Assembly (NCBI RefSeq): GCF_014288055.1
Contig: NZ_JACOPK010000004.1
Coordinates: forward strand, 1-64,000
Direction: 5' to 3'
Length of the DNA stretch: 64,000 nucleotides
DNA from: Agathobaculum hominis
GTDB taxonomy: Bacteria > Bacillota > Clostridia > Oscillospirales > Butyricicoccaceae
Each line of letters starts with the position of its first letter. Positions within the stretch are counted from its first letter, which is position 1. This document shows, piece after piece, positions 1 through 8,771 of this stretch. The position numbers and the translations under genes were made by a program. The notes under the pieces were generated by a model that saw only the letters and a program-made list of their open reading frames with translations, was not told the origin of the DNA and made no database searches.

Positions 1-50
1 GCAGTAATGTATGGAGCGGACTGATACTAATAGGCCGAGGGCTTGACCTA
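1..50 (+). rRNA. 23S ribosomal RNA, 3' end only
   Basis: The first bases match the conserved 3' end of bacterial 23S rRNA (actgatactaataggccgag, then ggcttgacc). Only the last 50 or so bases are present; the rest lies before the window. The 5S gene follows after about 80 bases, the usual rrn order. Confidence 0.93.
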
Positions 51-128
51 AAAAATTAGGTGTAACCTCGATGAAGAATAGCGATTGCGAGTAAGATTGT
101 TCAGTTTTGAAGGTGTAAATCTTCAAAA

Positions 129-244
<116 letters not shown>

Positions 245-252
245 ATCATTTC

Positions 253-287
253 AAACCGATCCGAAAGGGTCGGTTTTGTTGTTTTTA
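253..287 (+). terminator. Terminator of the rrn operon
   Basis: A 10-bp stem (AAACCGATCC with GGGTCGGTTT, one G-T pair) closes on a GAAA tetraloop and is followed by a T-rich tail. Confidence 0.85.
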
Positions 288-417
288 GGTGGGAGAAAAA
301 TTCCGAATGGGAGCTTTCGGATGATTCGTGTCTGCGAAGTCAAAACACAGACTGTCGGAAAAATGATAGTTTTTCGAGAGCCTCTCAATACAGGTGTATG
401 CTGCCATCACTTTTTCC
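288..417. other. Intergenic stretch between the rrn terminator and the pan promoter
   Basis: The gap from 245 to 585 contains the rrn terminator, this stretch and the pan promoter. A 95-codon open frame crosses it at 276-563, but it begins inside the terminator, has no ribosome site and has no recognisable domain. I see no gene here. Confidence 0.5.
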
Positions 418-446
418 TTGCTTTTTTTCATTCATCGCAGTATAAT
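418..446 (+). promoter_or_regulatory. Sigma-A type promoter of the pan operon
   Basis: TTGCTT at 418-423, a 17-bp spacer and a perfect TATAAT at 441-446. It lies 140 bases before panG and is the only good promoter in the gap. Confidence 0.65.
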
Positions 447-585
447 GCGATTATCGGGCTTCGCGCCCGGCAGGCGGATGGTATTCCCTTATGGAAACTG
501 TACCGGCACATTTTATCCCTGAAAGCCCCGTTCCATCGGGCAGCAGGATCGCATCACCCATGAAAACGAAAGGCTGGGTGATCGA

Positions 586-1443
586 ATGAAAACTGGTTTT
601 ATCGGAGCAGGCAAAGTCGGCTTCTCTCTCGGCAAAATGTTTGCGGAGAGCGGACTTCCGCTGACCGGCTATTACAGCAGGCAGCGAGAGGCGGCGCAGG
701 AGGCGGCTGCATTTACCGGAACACGCGCATACAGTGATCTCTGCGAGTTGGTGCAGGACAGTGATGCGATTTTTCTGACTGTTCCCGACAGAGCGATTAC
801 CCCGGTTTATCTCGAACTGCGGTCGTTTTCCCTTTCAGGCAAACAAATATGTCATTGCAGCGGCGCACTCTCGGCCCGGGACGCTTTTCCCGGCATCGAG
901 GAGACAGGTGCGTTCGGTCTTTCCATCCATCCGCTTTTTCCCGTCAGCAGCAGGTACGATTCGTATCGGGAACTTGCGGATGCTTTTTTCTGTCTGGAGG
1001 GCGAAAAAAGCGCCATCCCGGCATGGAAAACGCAGCTGGAGTGCTGTGGCTGCACGGTGCAGACCATCGATGCAGCGGTCAAGCCGCTCTATCATGCGGC
1101 CTGCGCCACGGCGAGTAATCTGGTCTGCGCGCTCGTGCAGCAGAGCATCGATGAGCTGACGCGCTGCGGCTTTAGTCAGGAAGATGCGCTTCGCGCACTG
1201 ACGCCGCTCATCCGCAGCAACACCGCGCGTCTGCTTGCGGTCGGCCCGACAGAGGCGCTGACCGGTCCGGTCGAACGAAACGACTGCGAAACGGTGAAAA
1301 AACATCTTGCCTGTCTCACGGAGGGAAATGAGAGGGCGCTTTACACAGCAGCTACCCGAAAACTGATCGAAATAGCGGTCGGCCGGCATCCGGAAGCGGA
1401 TTACGGCGCATTGCGGGAGCTGACGGAGGAAGGACAAAAATGA
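586..1443 (+). CDS. panG: Ketopantoate reductase, PanG type (Rossmann/DUF2520)
   Basis: This 285-aa protein begins with a nucleotide-binding Rossmann fold (IGAGKVG, residues 6-12). The rest resembles the DUF2520 type of reductase, not classical PanE. PanG is the alternative ketopantoate reductase first shown in Francisella, with relatives in some Firmicutes. It would reduce ketopantoate, the PanB product, to pantoate with a nicotinamide cofactor. It is the first gene of the operon; its TGA overlaps the panB ATG (ATGA), which indicates translational coupling. No panE is seen in the window, which supports the role. The function is inferred from family and context; another DUF2520 dehydrogenase activity cannot be excluded. 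Confidence 0.75.
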   Translation: MKTGFIGAGKVGFSLGKMFAESGLPLTGYYSRQREAAQEAAAFTGTRAYSDLCELVQDSDAIFLTVPDRAITPVYLELRSFSLSGKQICHCSGALSARDAFPGIEETGAFGLSIHPLFPVSSRYDSYRELADAFFCLEGEKSAIPAWKTQLECCGCTVQTIDAAVKPLYHAACATASNLVCALVQQSIDELTRCGFSQEDALRALTPLIRSNTARLLAVGPTEALTGPVERNDCETVKKHLACLTEGNERALYTAATRKLIEIAVGRHPEADYGALRELTEEGQK

Positions 1444-2282
1444 AAAACACAGTAGCAACTCTCGCCGCGATGAAGCGGAACGGCGAGAAGATCTCGCAGC
1501 TGACCTGTTATGACTATTCGACCGCGAAGCTGATCGACGCGGCGGGAATCAACATGATCCTGGTCGGCGACAGCCTCGGCATGACTATGCAGGGCTACAA
1601 GGATACGCTTCCGGTAACGGTCGATGAGATGATCGTTTACGGCCGCAGCGTTGTGCGCGGCTGCAAGGAGACGTTCGTTGTGGTCGATATGCCGTTCATG
1701 AGCTATCAGATCTCGATCGAGCAGGCGATGCAGAATGCAGGCCGCATCATGAAGGAGACTGGTGCGAGCGCGGTCAAGCTTGAGGGCGGAAAAGAGGTCT
1801 GCCCTCAGATCCGCGCCATCACGGCCGCAGGCATTCCGGTCGTCGCGCATATCGGCATGACGCCGCAGTCGGTCAACGCCTTCGGCGGCTTTACCGTGCA
1901 GGGCAAGGGCGAGGCAAACGCACGCCGCGTGCTCGAGGATGCGCTCGCGGTACAGGAGGCAGGCGCTTTCGCGGTAACGCTCGAATGCGTGCCGCCGAAA
2001 CTCTCCGCGCTCATCACGAAAAAGCTCGACATCATCACCATCGGTATCGGCGCTTCGCCCGAGTGCGACGCGCAGGTGCTGGTCTGGCAGGATATGCTCG
2101 GCATTTCGGACTTCAAGCCCAAATTCGCCAAGCATTTCGCCGAGGTAGGCGAGACCATGCGCGAAGCGTTCCGCGCCTATGACGGCGAGGTAAAGTCCGG
2201 TGTGTTCCCGGCGAGCGAGCACACCTTTGTCAAGAGTGACTGCACGGAGGAATTTCTGGCGTCTCTCGATGTGGAATATTAA
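1440..2282 (+). CDS. panB: 3-methyl-2-oxobutanoate hydroxymethyltransferase
   Basis: PanB transfers a hydroxymethyl group from methylene-tetrahydrofolate to 2-oxoisovalerate, giving ketopantoate, the first committed step of pantothenate synthesis. The 280-aa length is normal for the family. The metal and substrate motif VGDSLGM sits at residues 42-48, and conserved blocks KLEGG, HIGMTPQSVN and ECVP follow in order along a TIM barrel. The start overlaps the panG stop. The stop is followed after about 10 bases by the panC ribosome site, so the operon is tightly packed. Confidence 0.96.
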   Translation: MKNTVATLAAMKRNGEKISQLTCYDYSTAKLIDAAGINMILVGDSLGMTMQGYKDTLPVTVDEMIVYGRSVVRGCKETFVVVDMPFMSYQISIEQAMQNAGRIMKETGASAVKLEGGKEVCPQIRAITAAGIPVVAHIGMTPQSVNAFGGFTVQGKGEANARRVLEDALAVQEAGAFAVTLECVPPKLSALITKKLDIITIGIGASPECDAQVLVWQDMLGISDFKPKFAKHFAEVGETMREAFRAYDGEVKSGVFPASEHTFVKSDCTEEFLASLDVEY

Positions 2283-2304
2283 GGCTGCTGTGGAGGTAAA
2301 TACA

Positions 2305-3162
2305 GTGATTATTGCAGAAACGATTGCGCAGGTTCGTGCGCAGGTAAAGGAATGGAAGAAGCAGGGCCTGACGGTCGGTCTCGTGCCGACGATGGGCTAC
2401 CTGCATGAGGGTCACGCGAGCCTGGTAGACAAGGCGGTTTCGATGTGCGACCGCGTTGTCGCGTCGGATTTCGTCAACCCGACCCAGTTCGGCCCGAATG
2501 AGGACCTGGAGTCCTATCCGCGCGACTTTGACCGCGACTGCGCGCTGCTCGAGGGGCACGGATGCAGCATGGTGTTCCATCCCTCGGTCGAGGAGATGTA
2601 TGCGCCGGACGCTGCGACCTTTGTTGAGATACTGTCCGACATGCCGGGGCAGCTGTGCGGCAAGACCCGCCCCATCCACTTCCGCGGCGTGTGCACGGTC
2701 GTGTCCAAGCTGTTCAATATCGTCACCCCGGACAAGGCGTTTTTCGGTCAGAAGGACGCACAGCAGCTCGCTATCATCCGCCGCATGGTACGCGATATGT
2801 CCTACGGCATCGAGATCGTCGGCTGCCCGATCGTGCGTGAGGCGGACGGTCTGGCCAAGTCCTCGCGCAACACTTATCTGAGTGCGGAGGAGCGCAAGGC
2901 GGCGCTCGTGCTGTCGAAGGCGGTATTCCTCGGCGAAAAGCTCGTCCGCGAGGGCGAAACGGATGCCGACAAGCTCGTTTCCGAGATGAAGGCCTGCATC
3001 GAGGCGGAGAAGCTCGCGAAGATCGACTATGTTTCCGCCGTCGACGCGGTCACGATGGAGAGCGTACACCGCATCGACCGTCCGGTGCTCGTCGCGATGG
3101 CTGTCTACATCGGAAAGACCCGTCTGATCGATAATTTTCTGACGGAGGACTGCGCGAAATGA
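2305..3162 (+). CDS. panC: Pantothenate synthetase
   Basis: PanC joins pantoate and beta-alanine using ATP. I choose the GTG at 2305 because GGAGGT (2292-2297) lies 7 bases before it; the open frame extends further upstream into panB without a ribosome site. This gives 285 aa, the family length. The nucleotidyltransferase signature PTMGYLHEGH is at residues 28-37. FFGQKDAQQ and KSSRN, typical of the ATP site, follow. The last bases overlap the panD start. Confidence 0.95.
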   Translation: MIIAETIAQVRAQVKEWKKQGLTVGLVPTMGYLHEGHASLVDKAVSMCDRVVASDFVNPTQFGPNEDLESYPRDFDRDCALLEGHGCSMVFHPSVEEMYAPDAATFVEILSDMPGQLCGKTRPIHFRGVCTVVSKLFNIVTPDKAFFGQKDAQQLAIIRRMVRDMSYGIEIVGCPIVREADGLAKSSRNTYLSAEERKAALVLSKAVFLGEKLVREGETDADKLVSEMKACIEAEKLAKIDYVSAVDAVTMESVHRIDRPVLVAMAVYIGKTRLIDNFLTEDCAK

Positions 3163-3551
3163 TGCTGAACATGCTCAAGGGTAAGATTCACCGCGCGACC
3201 GTCGTGCAGGCCGAGCTGGACTACGTCGGCTCAATCACGGTCGATCAAGATCTTCTGGATGCCGCCGGCATTCTGGAATACGAAAAGGTGCAGATCGTTG
3301 ACGTCAACAACGGCAGCCGCTTCGAGACGTACACCATCTCGGGCGAGCGCGGCTCGGGCATGATCTGCCTGAACGGCGCAGCGGCGCGCTGCGTCAGCAC
3401 GGGCGACAAGGTCATTATCATGTGCTACGCCCAGCTGAGCGCGGAGGAGGCGAAAACGCACAAGCCGCAGGTCGTTTTTGTCGGCGAGGACAACCGCATC
3501 GAGCGCATCACGACCTACGAGAAGCACGGTCTGCTGCGCGATATGGCTTAA
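3159..3551 (+). CDS. panD: Aspartate 1-decarboxylase, pyruvoyl type
   Basis: PanD makes beta-alanine from aspartate and so completes the pathway in this operon. It is produced as a proenzyme that cleaves itself before a serine to form a pyruvoyl group. With the ATG at 3159 the cleavage motif YVGSITVD places Gly24-Ser25 exactly where the family has it. The 130-aa length is normal. The start overlaps the panC stop (ATGATG). A second in-frame ATG at 3162 is possible. A hairpin follows the stop. Confidence 0.95.
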   Translation: MMLNMLKGKIHRATVVQAELDYVGSITVDQDLLDAAGILEYEKVQIVDVNNGSRFETYTISGERGSGMICLNGAAARCVSTGDKVIIMCYAQLSAEEAKTHKPQVVFVGEDNRIERITTYEKHGLLRDMA

Positions 3552-3565
3552 AAAATCGACACGAT

Positions 3566-3608
3566 CGCCGCTGTTCCGGGTACAGGCTCCGGACGGCGGC
3601 TTTCTTTG
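3566..3608 (+). terminator. Probable terminator of the pan operon
   Basis: GC-rich inverted repeat (GCCGCTGTTCCGG with CCGGACGGCGGC, some wobble pairs) followed by TTTCTTTG. Confidence 0.6.
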
Positions 3609-3635
3609 TTATGAAAAAAACAAAGGGATTTCCTC

Positions 3636-3664
3636 TTGCATTTTTCACATGAAACCTGTATGAT
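3636..3664 (+). promoter_or_regulatory. Promoter of the IclR regulator gene
   Basis: TTGCAT, a 17-bp spacer and TATGAT, ending 41 bases before the ATG at 3706. Confidence 0.6.
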
Positions 3665-3705
3665 GATAAGTAGTTTTATAATACGAAACGAAGGGAGCCT
3701 GTCAT

Positions 3706-4482
3706 ATGGCCGAACATTCCCCGGTTCAGTCGCTCGACCGGGCCTTTGACCTGCTGGAGATTTTATGCCGGTCGCGCGGCGGCATGACGATCGGTGCGCT
3801 GTCTGCGGAGACCGGGCTGCACAAGTCCACCGTGCACCGTCTGCTTACGAGCATGTGCATGCGCGGCTATGTGCAGCGCGACGCGGAGACCAGCATGTAC
3901 CGCGCGGGCATGCGCCTGTGCGAGATGTCGAGCTATATCGTAGATAATCTGGACGTTGTCGACCGGGCGCGCGCCGTGCTGGAGCGCCTCGGCCGCGAGA
4001 CGGACGAGACCGTTCACCTCGTCATGCGGGACGAACGGGATGTTGTCTATATCCATAAGATCGACGGCGGAAACAGCGCCATCCGTATGTTTTCGCGCAT
4101 CGGCATGCGCCTGCCGCTTTACTGCACGGGCGTGGGCAAGGCGATCCTTGCGACATGGCCGAGGTCGGAGGCGCGCGCGGTCTGGGAAGCGAGCGACGTT
4201 TACGCATGGACGGAGAATACGATTACCGACGAGGAAGCGTTTTTCCGCGAGATCGACAAGGTGCGCCAGCTCGGCTACGCGCTCGACAACGAGGAGAACG
4301 AGGTGGGTGTCCGCTGCATCGCGGCGGCGATACCGGACTACCGCGGCCGGGCATTTTATGCGATCTCGCTGTCCGCGCCGACCGCCCGTATGGCAGACGA
4401 GCGCATCATGCAGTTGCGCGGTCCGCTGCTGCGTGCGAGCCGCGACATCGCGCAGGCGCTCGGCGGCAGCACGGGACGCTGA
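3706..4482 (+). CDS. IclR family transcriptional regulator
   Basis: This 258-aa protein has the IclR layout. An N-terminal winged helix-turn-helix occupies roughly residues 5-65 (SLDRAFDLLEIL, then GLHKSTVHRLL). A C-terminal ligand-binding domain includes the hinge-like run RIGMRLPLYCTGVGKAILA. A clear ribosome site (AGGGAG) precedes the ATG. Its neighbours are the pan operon and metG, each with its own promoter, so the target is not revealed by context. IclR proteins usually sense small carboxylates or aromatics; the ligand here is unknown. Confidence 0.9.
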   Translation: MAEHSPVQSLDRAFDLLEILCRSRGGMTIGALSAETGLHKSTVHRLLTSMCMRGYVQRDAETSMYRAGMRLCEMSSYIVDNLDVVDRARAVLERLGRETDETVHLVMRDERDVVYIHKIDGGNSAIRMFSRIGMRLPLYCTGVGKAILATWPRSEARAVWEASDVYAWTENTITDEEAFFREIDKVRQLGYALDNEENEVGVRCIAAAIPDYRGRAFYAISLSAPTARMADERIMQLRGPLLRASRDIAQALGGSTGR

Positions 4483-4555
4483 CGAGGGGGATGGCCTGCG
4501 CAGGGGGAGCCTGCGGACGAGGTGCATCCTGTGAAGCCGGAATACAGCCCGAATA

Positions 4556-4584
4556 TTGACATTGCGGCGCGGCTGTTGTAAAAT
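4556..4584 (+). promoter_or_regulatory. Promoter of the metG T-box leader
   Basis: A perfect TTGACA at 4556-4561, a 17-bp spacer and TAAAAT at 4579-4584. Transcription should start near 4591, right where the T-box leader begins. Confidence 0.88.
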
Positions 4585-4590
4585 AGTATC

Positions 4591-4882
4591 ACCATATTGC
4601 AAACGCGATGAAGGGGAAAGTACGCAGCGAGGTACGGCAAAGCGAGTTTCGGACGGTGGGAGCGAAACGCGGAGGGCGCGGCAGAAAATGGCCCCGGAGC
4701 GCCGCACCGAACCGTTCGGCAAGGCTGCGGCGGCGCTGTCCTGCCGTTATCGGGGCGAAGGGTAAGTTTTTACCTGCTGAGGCGCACGTTCGCGAGGACG
4801 GCGCAAAACAAGGTGGTAACACGGAAGCGTGCGGCTCCCGTCCTTGAATGGCCTGGATGCCATTGGAGGGCGGGAGCTTTCT
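4591..4882 (+). promoter_or_regulatory. T-box riboswitch, methionine specific
   Basis: The leader has the order of a T-box. A stem I region (GATGAAGGGGAAAGTAC near 4607) ends in the typical GAAA-NNN-GCCCCGGAGC context, with the specifier ATG at 4688-4690. The T-box motif AAGGTGGTAACACGG lies at 4810-4824. A terminator hairpin follows at 4834-4877 (GCTCCCG with CGGGAGC at its base). The TGGT of the T-box can pair with an ACCA tRNA end, as expected for tRNA-Met. Uncharged tRNA-Met would stabilise the antiterminator and allow metG transcription. The gap 4483-4947 is filled by this element and its promoter. Confidence 0.93.
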
Positions 4883-4947
4883 GATGCAGTCTGACACAGG
4901 ATAAGGAAATCACGCAAAACGTTATCAATAAAGGAGAGTATCAACCA

Positions 4948-6882
4948 ATGGAGAAGAAACCGTATTATATCTCGACGGCGATCGCATACACCTCTGCGAA
5001 GCCGCACATCGGCAACACCTATGAGATCGTGCTGGCCGACGCGATCGCGCGCTACAAGCGCATGACCGGCTATGATGTCTACTTCCAGACCGGCACCGAC
5101 GAGCACGGCCAGAAGATTCAGGAGAAGGCAGAGGCTGCCGGCATCACGCCGCAGCAGCATGTCGACAAGGTCGCGGGCGAGGTCAAGGCGATCTGGGATC
5201 TGATGAACACCACTTACGATAAGTTCATCCGCACCACCGACCCGATGCACGAGAAGAAGGTGCAGAAGATCTTCAAGAAGCTGCACGATCAGGGCGATAT
5301 CTACAAGGGCGCGTACAAGGGCAAGTACTGCAAGCCGTGCGAGTCCTTCTGGACCGAGAGCCAGCTCAAGGACGGCTGCTGCCCGGACTGCGGCCGCCCG
5401 TGCGTGGACGCCGAGGAGGAAGCATACTTCTTCCGTATGAGCAAGTACGCCGACCGCCTGATGAAGCACATCGAGGAGCATCCGGAGTTCATCCAGCCGG
5501 AGAGCCGCAAGAACGAGATGGTCAACAACTTCCTGAAGCCCGGTCTTCAGGACCTGTGCGTTTCCCGTACCTCGTTCTCCTGGGGCATCCCGGTCGATTT
5601 TGACCCGGGTCACGTTGTCTACGTCTGGCTCGACGCGCTGACCAACTATATCACCTTCTGCGGCTACGACCCGGACGGCAATCACGACGAGCACTACAAG
5701 AAATTCTGGCCGGCGGACGTTCATCTGATCGGCAAGGACATCATTCGTTTCCACACCATCTACTGGCCGATCTTCCTCATGGCGCTCGGCGAGCCGCTCC
5801 CGAAGCAGGTATTCGGTCATCCGTGGCTGCTCGTCGGCGACGGCAAGATGTCCAAGTCGCTCGGCAACGTGATCTACGCGGACGATCTGGTCCGCCTGTT
5901 TGGCGTTGACGCAGTCCGCTACTACGTGCTGCATGAGATGCCGTTCGCGAACGACGGCGTGCTCTCCTACGAGCTGCTCTGCGAGCGCATCAACTCCGAT
6001 CTCGCGAATGTTCTGGGCAACCTCGTCAACCGCACTATTGCCATGACCAAGAAGTATTTCGGCGGCATCGTTCCGGCGCCGACCGCACCGGAAGCGCTCG
6101 ACGATGAGCTCAAGGCGGTTGCCCTCGGCCTGCCGGCGGCTGTCGAGAAGAAGATGGACACCCTGCACGTTGCGGACGCGATCGACGAGGTATTCGCGCT
6201 CCTGCGCCGCTCCAACAAGTATATCGACGAGACCATGCCGTGGGCGCTCGCAAAGGACGAGAGCAAAAAGGAGCGTCTCGGCACGGTCATGTACAACCTG
6301 CTCGAGGCCATCCGCTTTGCAGCCGTTGAGCTGAAGCCCTACCTGCCGGACACCGCAGACAAGATCTTCGCACAGCTCGGCATCGAGAACAAGGGCGTTG
6401 AGAGCCTTGCCTCCTTCGACGGCATGCAGGCCGGTCAGCCGGTCGGCGAAGCGTCCATCCTGTTCGAGCGTATCGACATCCCGAAGAAGCTGGCAGAGAT
6501 CGAGGAGGAGAAGAAGGCAGCCGAGGCAGAGCAGAAGCCGGCTGTCGAGTTCCTGCCGGATATCCCGTTTGACGATTTCTGCAAGGTCGACATGACGGTA
6601 TGCAAGGTCCTTGCCTGCGAGAACGTCAAGAAGAGCAGCAAGCTCCTCAAGTTCCAGCTGGATGACGGCTCGGGTACGCCGCGCCAGATCCTCTCCGGCA
6701 TCGCAAAGTATTACAAGCCGGAGGAGCTTGTCGGCAAGACGGTCGTCGCCGTCACCAACCTGCCGCCGCGCAAGATGATGGGGCAGGAGTCCAATGGCAT
6801 GCTGCTGTCCGCAGAAAAGGACGAGAAGCTGAATCTGCTGATGCTGGACGATAAGATTCCGGCGGGCGCGAAGCTCTGCTAA
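4948..6882 (+). CDS. metG: Methionyl-tRNA synthetase
   Basis: MetRS charges tRNA-Met with methionine in the cytoplasm. The 644-aa protein has the class I motifs HIGN (residues 20-23) and KMSKS (near 300), with a cysteine-rich zinc knuckle near residues 128-148 (CKPCESF, then CCPDCGRPC). The C-terminal 110 residues form the Trbp111/EMAP-type tRNA-binding domain, so this is the longer Gram-positive form. AAAGGAGAG precedes the ATG. A Met T-box lies directly upstream. The GC-rich sequence also keeps a very long antisense frame open, which is a shadow. Confidence 0.97.
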   Translation: MEKKPYYISTAIAYTSAKPHIGNTYEIVLADAIARYKRMTGYDVYFQTGTDEHGQKIQEKAEAAGITPQQHVDKVAGEVKAIWDLMNTTYDKFIRTTDPMHEKKVQKIFKKLHDQGDIYKGAYKGKYCKPCESFWTESQLKDGCCPDCGRPCVDAEEEAYFFRMSKYADRLMKHIEEHPEFIQPESRKNEMVNNFLKPGLQDLCVSRTSFSWGIPVDFDPGHVVYVWLDALTNYITFCGYDPDGNHDEHYKKFWPADVHLIGKDIIRFHTIYWPIFLMALGEPLPKQVFGHPWLLVGDGKMSKSLGNVIYADDLVRLFGVDAVRYYVLHEMPFANDGVLSYELLCERINSDLANVLGNLVNRTIAMTKKYFGGIVPAPTAPEALDDELKAVALGLPAAVEKKMDTLHVADAIDEVFALLRRSNKYIDETMPWALAKDESKKERLGTVMYNLLEAIRFAAVELKPYLPDTADKIFAQLGIENKGVESLASFDGMQAGQPVGEASILFERIDIPKKLAEIEEEKKAAEAEQKPAVEFLPDIPFDDFCKVDMTVCKVLACENVKKSSKLLKFQLDDGSGTPRQILSGIAKYYKPEELVGKTVVAVTNLPPRKMMGQESNGMLLSAEKDEKLNLLMLDDKIPAGAKLC

Positions 6883-6908
6883 AGACTGTCGCGAAACCGC
6901 GTAAACGC

Positions 6909-6941
6909 AAGAGCGCAGACATTTTGTCTGCGCTCTTTTCT
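6909..6941. terminator. Bidirectional terminator between metG and the recombinase-like gene
   Basis: A perfect 12-bp stem (AAGAGCGCAGAC with GTCTGCGCTCTT) and a 5-base loop, followed by T residues on the plus strand. It serves metG; its right end touches the 3' end of the convergent gene. Confidence 0.85.
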
Positions 6942-7729
6942 TATGCGTTCCATCCAGCCTTCTCCTGCTCAGAACGCAGGAGCTTTTCGTATTCCTCGCG
7001 TGCGAGCGTCGAAATATTGTGCAGGATACGCTCCTGCGTCTGCAAATACAGCTTGCGCAGACAGCGCGGCGTGCATTTGCCTGCCTCGACCTGCGCATCG
7101 TGCGCAAGCGACTGAATGAGGGCGGTGACGGTCGTGCGGCCGACCGGCGTGCCGCGCCGCGTGATGAAGATCGGTCCCGACAGAATGCCCTCGCGCCCGG
7201 CAAAGTCCAGAAGCTCTTCCTTCAGACAGCCGCACAGCTGCATATCATATTCCGGCAGACCGCCGGCCTGCGCGGCGCTTACCGTGACCGCATCGAGCAG
7301 ATGCACGGGAAGTCCGGTCGTGCCGAGCAGCTTGACAAGCAGGTAGGCGCGTTCCTTTTCGAGGATGCGCGCGGTTTGGAGCAGACGCAGATATTCCTCG
7401 CGCGTCAGCTCGGGCTGCTCGGTCTCGGGCAGGGGTGCGGGCATGACCTGCCAGCCGCGCCGTCCGCAGAAGGCGAGCAGGCTGTTCGCGGCGGAGACCG
7501 CGCTGTTGATGGTGCTCGGACAGTAGCCCTGCTCGCGCAGCGCCTCGGGCCATCGGCGCATCGCGTCATGGCTCAGCCTGCGTCCGGGCAGAAAGCCGCA
7601 CAGCTTGCCAAGGCTGTTGCGGTAGCATTTCAGCGTTTCCTCGGTGCGGCCGCGGCTTTGCAGATCGGTCAGAAAGGTTTCGGTCAGGGTATCGTCGAGC
7701 AGAATGACGTCCTCAGAGACAGCTGTCAT
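6941..7729 (-). CDS. Tyrosine recombinase-like protein, catalytic residues lost
   Basis: The 262-aa protein has an N-terminal SAM-like core-binding region (TEETLKCYRNSLGKLCGFL; STINSAVSAANSLLAF) and a C-terminal region laid out like the XerC/phage integrase catalytic domain. The key residues are missing: the box usually TGLRISEL reads TGLPVHLL, and the box usually HxLRHTFAT reads TPRCLRKLYLQT. It should not recombine DNA unless an unusual site is used. The ATG at 7729 lies 10 bases after AAAGGAG; a GTG at 7738 is too close to that site. It is divergent from spoIIIAA. Its role is unknown; a DNA-binding function is possible. Confidence 0.7.
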   Translation of the reverse strand: MTAVSEDVILLDDTLTETFLTDLQSRGRTEETLKCYRNSLGKLCGFLPGRRLSHDAMRRWPEALREQGYCPSTINSAVSAANSLLAFCGRRGWQVMPAPLPETEQPELTREEYLRLLQTARILEKERAYLLVKLLGTTGLPVHLLDAVTVSAAQAGGLPEYDMQLCGCLKEELLDFAGREGILSGPIFITRRGTPVGRTTVTALIQSLAHDAQVEAGKCTPRCLRKLYLQTQERILHNISTLAREEYEKLLRSEQEKAGWNA

Positions 7730-7871
7730 TATGTGCACGCTCCTTTGTGTTAATTCGGATTATGTGAGCTCATTATAGCGCAGGGACGGGCGCGAAAACG
7801 GTCGAATGGCGGCGGCGGACAGCAGTGTTTTTCCGGACGAGCCGCTCATAGAATGGAGCAGGTGATGAAAC

Positions 7872-8771
7872 ATGGGAAACAGACAGGATGGGGTATGGAT
7901 GCAGGCGATCGCGTGCCTGCCGGAGGAGCGCGCCGCGGCGCTCAGCAGGGTTGCGGAGCAGGAACGGATCGAGGAGCTGCGGCTGCGCTGCGGCGAAGCG
8001 CCAAGCGTGCGCATCGGCGGGGCGGAGCGCCCGCTGTCGCTCGCGCCGGTGACGGCGGACGAGCTGCGCGAAACCGTCAGCCGCGCGGCGCGGTACTCGG
8101 TACACAGCTATGCAGAGAGCATGCGGCAGGGTTTTCTGCCGCTCGAGGGCGGCCACAGACTCGGTCTGTGCGGCACAGCGGTCTCAGAGAACGGCAGCGT
8201 CACGGGCGTGCGGCGGATTTCCTCGCTCAATCTGCGCGTAGCGCGGCAGATCGACGCGCTGGATGATATTCTTGCACCGTATATCGGGGAGGGTGCGCCG
8301 TTTTCGCTTCTCGTGCTCGCACCGCCCGGCTGCGGCAAGACGACGCTCGTGCGCGAGTGGGTGCGGCTCGTTTCGGACGCCGGGCACACCACAGCTGTTG
8401 CGGACGAGCGCGGCGAGATCGCAGGCCTTGCCGAGGGCGTGCCGCAGTTCCGTATCGGGCGCTGTACGGACATCCTGGAGGGATGCACGAAAAAGCAGGC
8501 GGCGCTCATGCTGCTGAGGACCATGTCTCCGGCGCTTGTCGCGATGGACGAGATCACCTCGCCCGAGGACATCGAGGCGGTCGCGCTCTGCGCCCACTGC
8601 GGCACGGCGGTGCTCGCCGCCGCGCATGCAGCCGGGCCCAGCGACCTGCGGCGCAGACCGCTCTACCGGCGGCTGCTGTCGCTCGGCGTGTTCGAGCGGG
8701 TGCTGACGATCGAGCAGAAGGACGGGAAACGAAGCTATCGAATGGAGAAAACGGAGGGAACGACATGCTGA
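7872..8771 (+). CDS. spoIIIAA: Stage III sporulation protein AA (ATPase)
   Basis: SpoIIIAA is the secretion-type ATPase of the channel that links mother cell and forespore. The 299-aa protein carries Walker A (APPGCGKTT, near residue 151) and a Walker B-like LVAMDEI near residue 219. It opens the eight-gene operon, in the same order as in Bacillus subtilis. The spoIIIAB start overlaps its last 7 bases. In known systems the operon is transcribed by the mother-cell factor sigma-E; I could not identify that promoter with confidence in the 140-base gap. Confidence 0.95.
   Translation: MGNRQDGVWMQAIACLPEERAAALSRVAEQERIEELRLRCGEAPSVRIGGAERPLSLAPVTADELRETVSRAARYSVHSYAESMRQGFLPLEGGHRLGLCGTAVSENGSVTGVRRISSLNLRVARQIDALDDILAPYIGEGAPFSLLVLAPPGCGKTTLVREWVRLVSDAGHTTAVADERGEIAGLAEGVPQFRIGRCTDILEGCTKKQAALMLLRTMSPALVAMDEITSPEDIEAVALCAHCGTAVLAAAHAAGPSDLRRRPLYRRLLSLGVFERVLTIEQKDGKRSYRMEKTEGTTC

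Noticed and set aside
276..563. A 95-codon frame after the 5S gene
   Set aside because: Starts inside the rrn terminator, has no ribosome site, and overlaps the pan promoter.
4747..7203. A minus-strand open frame of 818 codons across metG
   Set aside because: It is antisense to a certain gene, has low-complexity Leu/Arg/Val/Asp-rich content, no ribosome site and no domain. GC-rich third positions keep such frames open.
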